12,351 nucleotides of DNA from Acidobacteriota bacterium (GTDB lineage: Bacteria; Acidobacteriota; Thermoanaerobaculia; Gp7-AA8). This document shows, piece after piece, positions 1 through 5,622 of this stretch. Location of the stretch: the NCBI GenBank assembly GCA_003223695.1, contig QHVY01000177.1, positions 1 through 12,351 on the forward strand, read 5' to 3'. The notes beneath the pieces were generated by a model, which was given only the letters and a program-made list of their open reading frames with translations, made no database searches and was not told the DNA's origin. The stretch's first letter is position 1. Each line of letters starts with the position of its first letter. Position numbers and translations under genes: made by a program.

Positions 1-41
1 CAGAGAACACAGAGACGTCTCAGTGATCTCTGTGTGCTCTG
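1..41. repeat. Palindromic repeat at left edge (CTCTGTG type)
   Basis: The arms at 1-15 and 27-41 are inverted copies that match at 14 of 15 positions, with an 11-nt loop (16-26). The right arm begins TCTCTGTGTG. The element lies just beyond the stop codon of the minus-strand gene ending at 50 and may continue past the window edge. It looks like a dispersed intergenic repeat. It could act as a transcript-end hairpin, but there is no T-tract, so I do not call it a terminator. Confidence 0.6.
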
Positions 42-49
42 TGGTGAAC

Positions 50-871
50 TCATCTTGCGGCGCATCGATAGTCGTTGAAGCGCTGCACGAAGCCGCTCCA
101 CTCCGGCATGCCTTCGATCACAAACGGTGTGCATGGATCGGCGTTCATTTCCTTCATCGCGATCTCGTGCATTTTACCGATGGCAACCGTCGACTTGGCG
201 ATCCGAATCGGCCGGACGAACGGCGCCACGAGATAACGAATCGGGTCGCCGATTCCCCAGACATCCGGCTCGCCTAACGGATAACGTTCGGCGCGCAAGC
301 GCGTTGTATATGCCTCGTATTCGGTCGCGTGAAGCAGCGGCGCGAGAACATCGAATGATTTGAATTCGCTCCACCACGCAGGCAGCGGCGGTCCGATCTT
401 GGGACGTGAGGCCGCGATGATGCGGCTTCCATTCAGGGCAACGGCGATCGATATTGTGTCCGGCCGCTGCCACATCGATCGCGAAAGGATCCATACCGCG
501 TGCAAGTCTGCCCAAGCGGCGGCAGTGTTTCTCTGCGCCAGGGCATCAGCGTCGAAGACGGCGAAAATGTGAAGGAGCGTGCGAAAGGGAGGGGAGGGCG
601 GCCCGACAATGTCATCGATATCGAGCGCCCAGACCGGCGGCTCGTTGCTGATGATCTGCGCCCGCAACGTTTGGATGACACTGGCGTGCTTCTCGAGGAA
701 TGCCGGTGGGACGTTGCCGCGTCGAATGGTCGCCAGGTCGTCGCCGAAACGCTCTGCGGTCGCGAGCACGCGTGTGGCGCTGGCGTTCTCACTGCGCGGC
801 GCGAACATCCGCACGAATTCCGGTGACGGCCACGAGATAGCCGCAGCGAAGAACGCAATCGCCGTTTTCAC
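50..871 (-). CDS. Hypothetical protein, translationally coupled to the HisC-like gene
   Basis: This is a 273-residue protein that I do not recognise. The reading frame opens with GTG at 869-871, which overlaps the TGA stop of the upstream aminotransferase gene in a GTGA arrangement, so it is probably translated by coupling. The first 13 residues are hydrophobic (a TAIAFFAAA stretch after Met-Lys), resembling a short signal peptide or membrane anchor. The rest is soluble-looking and mainly helical, with many Trp and Arg residues, a central Leu/Ala-rich part and a C-terminal third containing two cysteines (one in NADPCTPF, one in DYRCAAR near the end) that might pair outside the cytoplasm. The partner carries a Tat signal, which suggests that both act in the cell envelope. 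No catalytic motif or domain family is visible. The start and the reality of the gene are fairly secure; the function is unknown. Confidence 0.75.
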   Translation of the reverse strand: MKTAIAFFAAAISWPSPEFVRMFAPRSENASATRVLATAERFGDDLATIRRGNVPPAFLEKHASVIQTLRAQIISNEPPVWALDIDDIVGPPSPPFRTLLHIFAVFDADALAQRNTAAAWADLHAVWILSRSMWQRPDTISIAVALNGSRIIAASRPKIGPPLPAWWSEFKSFDVLAPLLHATEYEAYTTRLRAERYPLGEPDVWGIGDPIRYLVAPFVRPIRIAKSTVAIGKMHEIAMKEMNADPCTPFVIEGMPEWSGFVQRFNDYRCAAR

Positions 872-1914
872 GCCATGACTGTCCGGAATGCGGCGACGAA
901 TGCCTGCATCTCGTCCGGTGTGCCGACGGTGACGCGCGCTGAGATGACCGGCTTGACGTTGCGTTTGATGTTGACCATGAAGAAGTTCGCCTGCGATGGA
1001 ACGACGTCGTAGCCTAAATTAGTCAATATATTGACTACTTGCTGACGAGTGGCGATGTTGCGCGCGCGGCCCTCGGCAACATGCTTCGTATCGATCAGGC
1101 TGGCGCGTGCGCCCGCGAGCGCGACGGCGTTCATCGAATCCCACGCTTTCTGCTGGTCCATACGCTGAATCACGCTGCGCTGTGCGATTCCGTAGCCGCA
1201 GCGGATTCCGGCCATACCGTAGATCTTCGAGAATGTACGCGCGACGATGAGGTTCGGCCGCATCTGAACGTACGGAACCACGCTTTCGTAATCCGGACTA
1301 TCAGCGTAGTGGAAGTACGCTTCGTCGACGAGGACCATCGTGTCCTGAGGTAGCGCTTCGAGAAACGAGCGCACGACTTGCTTGCCGGTGATGCTCGCCG
1401 TCGGATTGTTGGGATTGCAGACGTAGATCGCACCCGCGTTCGGCACCGCGGCCATCTTCGCCAGATCGTGCGCATACGACGAGGTGAGCGGCACTTTCAC
1501 CACCTCGGCCCCTGCCGCGCGCGCGTAAGCGCCGATCGCTTCGAATGTCGGATCGGCAATCACCACTTTGCGTGACGGGCTGCAGAAAGCGGCTGCAGTG
1601 AGCTTGAGAATCTCGCTCGAGCCGTCGCCGAGGATCACTTGATCGCTCGGGATGCCATGAAGCTTGGCGATCGTCGCCAGGAGCTCCTCCGACGCTTCGT
1701 CCGGATAACGAAAACCGTTGCGAAGCGAATCGTGCATTGCGGCCAGCGCGCTCGGCGAAGGTCCATACGGATTCTCATTCGCGCTGAGCCTCACCCCCGC
1801 CCCGACCGACCGGGGAGCTTCAGGCGGATTTTGCGCAAAGAGGGGCGGGAGGGTGGAGGCGGCGACGCCCGCGCCGACAAGACGGCCGAATGTCCGCCGA
1901 GAGAGTTCGTTCAT
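868..1914 (-). CDS. Tat-exported HisC-like PLP-dependent aminotransferase
   Basis: This 348-residue fold-type I aminotransferase is closest to histidinol-phosphate aminotransferases (class I/II). Residues 5-11 form a twin-arginine motif (SRRTFGR) followed by a hydrophobic stretch ending near AQNPPEAP, so export through Tat is likely. Catalytic features visible are NPNNPT at 167-172, DEAY at 197-200 (the Asp that contacts the PLP nitrogen, and Tyr), the Schiff-base Lys at 230 in TFSKIYGMAG, and the GIRCGYG Arg at 238. The carboxylate-binding Arg is retained in ARVTVGT near 327. The part between VKPVI (321-325) and RVTVGT looks about 20 residues shorter than in relatives I recall, removing the usual strand and loop before LR(V/I)T(V/I)GT. 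The start is supported by a strong AGGAGGA ribosome-binding site. It may act on a periplasmic amino acid rather than in histidine synthesis; the substrate cannot be told. The next gene down overlaps by GTGA. Confidence 0.88.
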   Translation of the reverse strand: MNELSRRTFGRLVGAGVAASTLPPLFAQNPPEAPRSVGAGVRLSANENPYGPSPSALAAMHDSLRNGFRYPDEASEELLATIAKLHGIPSDQVILGDGSSEILKLTAAAFCSPSRKVVIADPTFEAIGAYARAAGAEVVKVPLTSSYAHDLAKMAAVPNAGAIYVCNPNNPTASITGKQVVRSFLEALPQDTMVLVDEAYFHYADSPDYESVVPYVQMRPNLIVARTFSKIYGMAGIRCGYGIAQRSVIQRMDQQKAWDSMNAVALAGARASLIDTKHVAEGRARNIATRQQVVNILTNLGYDVVPSQANFFMVNIKRNVKPVISARVTVGTPDEMQAFVAAFRTVMA

Positions 1915-1918
1915 AGTT

Positions 1919-1925
1919 TCCTCCT
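1919..1925 (-). promoter_or_regulatory. Strong ribosome-binding site of the HisC-like gene
   Basis: On the minus strand AGGAGGA lies 4 nt before the ATG at 1912-1914. It is the clearest Shine-Dalgarno sequence in the window and fixes the start so that the Tat signal is included. An AT-rich TATATT at 1933-1938 is a possible -10 box, but I see no convincing -35. Confidence 0.75.
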
Positions 1926-1951
1926 CACGCGAAATATACGCTCGTGGAGAG

Positions 1952-1966
1952 CGGGCGTCTCGCCCG
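1952..1966. repeat. Short GC-rich hairpin upstream of the HisC-like gene
   Basis: CGGGCG (1952-1957) and CGCCCG (1961-1966) form a perfect 6-bp stem with a TCT loop. It lies between the possible -10 box of the aminotransferase gene and the large palindrome, and could be the remnant of another palindromic repeat. A role in regulation is possible but not shown. Confidence 0.4.
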
Positions 1967-1987
1967 GATGGTGGAGGTAGTACTCGC

Positions 1988-2096
1988 TTGTCATCCCGAG
2001 CGTGAGCGAGGGACCTGGAGGCCGGGGCGGCACGCAGAACTCACTTCTTCGCACCGCCCGTCCGCCCAGGTCCCTCGCTCACGCTCGGGATGACAA
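1988..2096. repeat. 109-bp palindromic repeat with perfect 31-bp arms
   Basis: The arms at 1988-2018 and 2066-2096 are exact inverted copies over 31 bp, separated by 47 bp. The arms begin TTGTCATCCCGAGCG, a wording I associate with dispersed palindromic repeats in several GC-rich phyla. The loop can form a further GGCGG/CCGCC pairing. It occupies the gap between the end of aat and the start of the HisC-like gene, so it may end or attenuate transcription from the aat side, although it has no T-tract. No coding capacity or transposase is present, so it would be a non-autonomous REP/MITE-like element. Confidence 0.8.
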
Positions 2097-2140
2097 CTCT
2101 GCGCTATCTCCCGACGAACGTCTCGGTCGGCGAGCTTTGA

Positions 2141-2169
2141 CAGTGATCGGCCGGGACGCCAGATCACTG
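2141..2169 (-). other. Hairpin at the aat stop codon
   Basis: CAGTGATC (2141-2148) and GATCACTG (2162-2169) form a perfect 8-bp stem with a 13-nt loop, overlapping the aat stop codon at 2164-2166. The word CGGCCGGGACG also occurs twice nearby (2148-2158 and 2169-2179). The hairpin could slow or end transcription, but no run of T follows on the minus strand. Confidence 0.35.
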
Positions 2170-2841
2170 CGGCCGGGACGGCCGCTCTCCGAACAGCCGG
2201 AGCGCGCGCGCCTGCGCTTCCGCGAGCAGGTCGAGAAACTGCAGGCGCGGGATTTCGCGGGCGCCGAGGGCTCGCATGTGCGGCGTCATGATTTGACAAT
2301 CGAGCCAGGTCGCGCCGCGCGAGCGGAGGTGTTCGATGAGATGGAGTAACGCCAGTTTCGATGCGTCTGGGCGGACGTGAAACATGCTCTCACCGGTGAA
2401 AACGCCGCCGGCATCGACGCCGTAGAGTCCTCCGACGAGCTCGTTGCCCTCCCACACCTCGAGGCTGTGCGCGTCGCCTTCGTTGTGCAGGCGCGTGTAC
2501 GCACGAATGATCTCCGGACCGATCCACGTGCCCTGGTCTTCGCGCGGAACGGAGGCGCACGCACGCATCACGGGTTCGAATGCCTCATCGATCGTGAATC
2601 GAAATGATGATCGTTTCGCGCTTCGGCGAAGCGAGCGGCCCACATGCAACTCGTTGAAGAAAATCACGGCGCGCCGTCGCGGCGAGAACCATGGCAGCGG
2701 CAGCTCATCGTGGGGCCAGGGAAAGATGCCGTGGCGATACGCATCACGCAGCGTGCCGGGGCTGAGATCTTCTCCGATTGCGATGATGTCGCCGCGGGCG
2801 CGGCGGGGGTCGGGAAACAGCGTTACGGTTTCTGTGCGCAC
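2164..2841 (-). CDS. aat: Leucyl/phenylalanyl-tRNA--protein transferase
   Basis: Aat transfers Leu or Phe from aminoacyl-tRNA to proteins with N-terminal Arg or Lys, creating N-degrons that ClpS delivers to ClpAP. The family signature runs along the whole protein: DLSPGTLRDAYRHGIFPWP near the N-terminus, WFSPRRRAV, then EVWEGNELVGGLYGV, GESMF (about residues 150-154), DASKLAL, DCQ (about 181-183) and LGAREIPRLQF. I chose the GTG at 2839-2841, giving 225 residues, close to the usual ~230. The frame stays open further upstream, but that part is unlike the family and lies inside the hydrolase gene. No good Shine-Dalgarno is seen, and the 19-bp overlap with the hydrolase end suggests translational coupling. 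ClpS and ClpA are encoded upstream on the same strand, which fits the pathway. The exact start is uncertain by a few codons. Confidence 0.93.
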   Translation of the reverse strand: MRTETVTLFPDPRRARGDIIAIGEDLSPGTLRDAYRHGIFPWPHDELPLPWFSPRRRAVIFFNELHVGRSLRRSAKRSSFRFTIDEAFEPVMRACASVPREDQGTWIGPEIIRAYTRLHNEGDAHSLEVWEGNELVGGLYGVDAGGVFTGESMFHVRPDASKLALLHLIEHLRSRGATWLDCQIMTPHMRALGAREIPRLQFLDLLAEAQARALRLFGERPSRPQ

Positions 2842-4085
2842 GACGCATCGAGCTTTTCGAACGCGCCGGCGTCCAAAAACTCCGTCTCCAGACGCGTGGC
2901 GCAGTCGTTGAAGTCCGCGTGCCCGGAATTTCTGAACACGATCGTCCGAACGCGCGGCGCCTCGCGTGCGAGCGCGTCGGCCCACCATTTCGGCGTGATG
3001 GCATCACGATCGCCGACCATGACGAGAATCGGAACATTTGCGCTCGACACGCGCACCCGCGGCGCGAGTCCGGGCGTCCACTGCTCACACGCGGCGATCT
3101 GCCGCCGCACTCGATAGTCGCCGAGAAACGTTCCGGCGGTGTGGCGCGCGATTTCGCGTGAAGAAATGTAGCGAACGTCGGTGGGGCAGGTGACGGAGAG
3201 AAAGACGCCGAGATCCGCGTACCAGTTTTTCCGATACTCGATGAATCCGGGAGCGATTGTCTCCCAATGTCCTGCCGCTGCCTGACGAACGATCTCCGGC
3301 ACGCGCGCCTGCTTTTCGACGCTGTACAGCATCGAGCGCAAATATTCGGCGAACGCGCCGCGGGTCATGTGAATCGTGTAGCCGCCGCTCTTTACTTCGT
3401 GCGGAAGCGAATTCAGGATCTTCTTCAACTCCGATTGATTCGGAATCACGCGGTCCATGACCGCTTGAGCATCACGCGCAAAATCGAGCGGAGGGCGATT
3501 GTCGGGCGGCAGCGGTCCGTAAAGCACCATCGAACGAACCGACGTTGGATGTCGCGCTTCGAATGTCAGCGCTGCGCGCGTGCCGTACGACAAAGCGACA
3601 ATGTTGATCGGGCCATCGCCGAGGGCGCGGCGCAACGCTTCGATATCATCGGCGAAGTCGTCGAACCTGAATTGCCGGAGATCGGCGTGCGCTTCGATTT
3701 CGCGCCGGCAGTCGGCGACCAGAGCCGGCGGGAACATGTCATCTTCGATCTCCTCGCGTGCATGCGCCTTCACAGCGTTCGGACAGAGCGCCGAGCCCTC
3801 TGTGCCACGCTCGTCGAGAAGAACATAATCGTGATCCCGTCGCTCCGCGGCGAATTGGCTGACGACGAAGCTCGCGCCTGGCGTAACCGCATCGCCCGGC
3901 CCGCCGAGGATTGGAAAAATCGCCGACCGATTCTTGTTCGTCGCTGGCAGAACGATCACCTTCAGGTGCAGAATGCGCCGCGATCCGGCCGACTCAGGAA
4001 CATCGAATGTGCCGCATTGCGCGTTTGCGCCAGCGATTGTGCAAGGCGAGAGATGAAGGGCGACCGCAAAAAGCGCGTGGATCAC
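2823..4085 (-). CDS. Exported alpha/beta hydrolase, S33 (proline iminopeptidase/TAP-like) family
   Basis: This 420-residue protein has the layout of S33 tripeptidyl/prolyl aminopeptidase-like hydrolases. The oxyanion-region GGPGD is at 61-65, a DERGTEGS segment (usually D-x-RGxGxS) at 91-98, the nucleophile Ser166 in ALSYGTR, an acid in MVGDRDAITP (Asp359 or Asp361) and His389 in NSGHADF within the C-terminal TAP-like part. The nucleophile elbow has Ala instead of the usual first Gly. The N-terminus is hydrophobic with no basic residues, an atypical signal peptide; the Cys residues at 15 and 24 and the paired Cys elsewhere fit an exported protein. GTG at 4083-4085 is the only usual start, since a stop lies six codons upstream at 4101-4103. 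That start lies inside a 31-bp repeat derived from the clpA end, indicating that the gene was once coupled directly to clpA by a GTGA overlap. It overlaps aat by 19 bp. The substrate is unknown. Confidence 0.82.
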   Translation of the reverse strand: MIHALFAVALHLSPCTIAGANAQCGTFDVPESAGSRRILHLKVIVLPATNKNRSAIFPILGGPGDAVTPGASFVVSQFAAERRDHDYVLLDERGTEGSALCPNAVKAHAREEIEDDMFPPALVADCRREIEAHADLRQFRFDDFADDIEALRRALGDGPINIVALSYGTRAALTFEARHPTSVRSMVLYGPLPPDNRPPLDFARDAQAVMDRVIPNQSELKKILNSLPHEVKSGGYTIHMTRGAFAEYLRSMLYSVEKQARVPEIVRQAAAGHWETIAPGFIEYRKNWYADLGVFLSVTCPTDVRYISSREIARHTAGTFLGDYRVRRQIAACEQWTPGLAPRVRVSSANVPILVMVGDRDAITPKWWADALAREAPRVRTIVFRNSGHADFNDCATRLETEFLDAGAFEKLDASCAQKP

Positions 4086-4106
4086 CAGCGCAACTTTAGC
4101 TCATCA
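4076..4106. repeat. 31-bp direct repeat, copy A (hydrolase side)
   Basis: This copy matches 5592-5622 at 30 of 31 positions; the one difference is C at 4091 against T at 5607. On the minus strand it holds the codons E-L-K-L-R-W-stop of clpA followed at once by the start of the hydrolase gene, so it is a vestige of the clpA tail. The difference is TTG against TTA, both Leu in the clpA frame. The first three hydrolase codons and one further base are shared with copy B, and similarity stops sharply at both ends. Confidence 0.85.
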
Positions 4107-5591
4107 ATGTAGAATCATCGTCTCGCCCATGCGAAAACACGCTTTCGTCTGGCGCGCAATCACGGCCGCGCTGCTGACGATCGGCTTCTATCTCCTGGCC
4201 ATTAGCATCGCCGCGGCGCTGCTCGCTGGCGTCGCCATCGAGATCGTCTATGCGCATCAGATTTTCATTAAGGCGACATTGCTCGCTATCTTTGGCGCAC
4301 TCGCAATTCTCTGGTCGATCCTGCCGCGCATCGATCGCTTTCTTCCTCCCGGTCCACGGCTCGAACCGGCATCACAACCCGAGCTCTTTTCAGTCTTGAG
4401 CGATATTGCCACGGCCACGGAGCAGGAAATGCCGTGGGAAGTATTTCTCGTGGGCGATCCGAACGCCTTCGTTACCCGGCGCGGCGGCTTGATGGGCATT
4501 GGCAGCCGGCGGGTCATGGGCATCGGCCTGCCATTGCTGCAGACGCTAACCATTCCGCAATTCCGGGCGGTTATCGCGCACGAATTCGGACACTACCACG
4601 GCGGTGATACGGCGCTCGGGCCGTGGATCTATCGGACGCGCGAAGCGATCAATCGCACGATTATGACCTTGTCGGGCAAACTGTCCGGCCTGCACAAGCC
4701 CTTTCTTTGGTATGGCAGGTTGTTCATGCGCGTCACGCAATCGATCTCCCGCGCGCAGGAAAGTGCCGCCGACCTGCTGGCGGCGCGAGTCGGCGGCGCG
4801 CGAAACGCGATCGATGCGCTCCTCGCGGTGCAGCGCTCGGCCGCCGTTTTCGATGTCTACTGGGATACCGAAGTGATCCCTGTCCTTTCGCACGGTTTTC
4901 GTCCGCCGATCGCCGCGGGGCTGACACACTTCATGGATCAGGAGCAGATTGCCACGCAACTTCGCGAGGCAATCGAGAAAGACCTGAAAGAAGGGAAGAG
5001 CGATCCGTTCGACAGTCATCCGCCGCTGCGCGAGCGCATTGCCTCTCTGGAGCCGCTGGCTGATGATGCGGCGAGCGAGGATGCGCCGCTTGCTTCCACG
5101 CTGATTCGAGGCATGGACGCAGTGGAGTTGAATCTCCTTCGCTTTTTCGCGCAAGATCCCTTAGCGATCGCGGCTCTGCCGAAGATCGACTGGGCCGAGA
5201 CAGGGACGCGCGCGTTCCTTCCCGAGTGGCAGGTCAACGTCACGAAGAATGCCGACGTGCTGCGCACCATATTGCCGATTCTTCTTCCTTCGCTTCTCAA
5301 TGATTTTCCTCAGTTTGTTGCGCGGCTGAACCTTAAAGACGTGCCGCCCGATCAACACGAGAGCGCAGCCAACGCGATCCTCGGATCGGGACTTGCCGTC
5401 CGGTTGCACCGCGAGGGGTGGGTATGCGATGCCAGCCCCGGCAGGCCGATCACGATGTCAAAAGGGGACGCGATCATCGCCCCGTTCACGATCATGCCGC
5501 GACTGGCAACCGGCGAGCTCACTGACGAGGACTGGATTACGGATTGCGCTAACCTGGGATTTGGCGCGCTACCGCTGGCATGACACGGGTC
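4107..5591 (+). other. Putative inserted single-gene segment between direct repeats
   Basis: This 1485-bp stretch lies between the two 31-bp direct repeats and contains only the M48 peptidase gene with 22 bp before and 8 bp after it. It runs opposite to the surrounding operon. It has no transposase and no inverted repeats at its ends that I can see. The repeat geometry is that of a target-site duplication, with the hydrolase intact on one side and clpA intact on the other. The mechanism is unknown. A duplication followed by partial deletion would be an alternative. Confidence 0.55.
4129..5583 (+). CDS. Membrane-anchored M48 family zinc metallopeptidase
   Basis: This 484-residue protein has two N-terminal transmembrane helices (about 12-39 and 46-65) and then an M48 catalytic domain. 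The zinc motif HEFGH is at 151-155 (VIAHEFGHYHGGD), the third ligand is Glu211 in AQESAADLLAARVGG, and the SHPPLRERIASL element typical of M48 proteins is at 296-307. The N-terminal layout resembles HtpX/Ste24-type membrane peptidases. Residues from about 320 to 484 form a C-terminal extension that I do not recognise, predicted to be soluble apart from a hydrophobic ILPILLPSLL stretch at 381-390. The gene is antisense to the ClpA operon. The start has no evident Shine-Dalgarno. A TAGAAT at 4110-4115 could be a -10 box, which would give a very short leader. It is flanked by direct repeats that suggest recent insertion. A role in membrane protein quality control is plausible but inferred. Confidence 0.9.
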   Translation: MRKHAFVWRAITAALLTIGFYLLAISIAAALLAGVAIEIVYAHQIFIKATLLAIFGALAILWSILPRIDRFLPPGPRLEPASQPELFSVLSDIATATEQEMPWEVFLVGDPNAFVTRRGGLMGIGSRRVMGIGLPLLQTLTIPQFRAVIAHEFGHYHGGDTALGPWIYRTREAINRTIMTLSGKLSGLHKPFLWYGRLFMRVTQSISRAQESAADLLAARVGGARNAIDALLAVQRSAAVFDVYWDTEVIPVLSHGFRPPIAAGLTHFMDQEQIATQLREAIEKDLKEGKSDPFDSHPPLRERIASLEPLADDAASEDAPLASTLIRGMDAVELNLLRFFAQDPLAIAALPKIDWAETGTRAFLPEWQVNVTKNADVLRTILPILLPSLLNDFPQFVARLNLKDVPPDQHESAANAILGSGLAVRLHREGWVCDASPGRPITMSKGDAIIAPFTIMPRLATGELTDEDWITDCANLGFGALPLA

Positions 5592-5622
5592 CGTGGATCA
5601 CCAGCGTAACTTTAGCTCATCA
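5592..5622. repeat. 31-bp direct repeat, copy B (clpA side)
   Basis: This copy lies at the real clpA 3' end. It contains the last seven clpA sense codons, the TGA stop at 5598-5600 and six bases beyond it. It repeats 4076-4106 with a single mismatch. The bases past the stop (TCCACG) match the start of the hydrolase gene and have no function here, showing that the junction once existed at this place. Confidence 0.85.

Noticed and set aside
1988..2169. Rho-independent terminator after aat
   Set aside because: Strong hairpins are present at 1988-2096 and 2141-2169, but no run of T follows either on the minus strand.
2002..2349. Plus-strand open frame across the 109-bp palindrome
   Set aside because: It is made of palindrome sequence and aat antisense, with no protein features or ribosome-binding site.
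2842..2988. Longer N-terminus for Aat
   Set aside because: The frame is open, but the extra 49 residues are basic and unlike the family, and they lie over the hydrolase coding region.
3267..4112. Plus-strand open frame of 281 codons opposite the hydrolase gene
   Set aside because: It is antisense to a recognisable hydrolase, is Arg-rich without domain signals, and crosses the repeat copy and the M48 start region.
4107..5591. Insertion sequence or transposon between direct repeats
   Set aside because: The only gene is an M48 peptidase. There is no transposase or recombinase and no terminal inverted repeats, so it is listed as a putative inserted segment of unknown mechanism.
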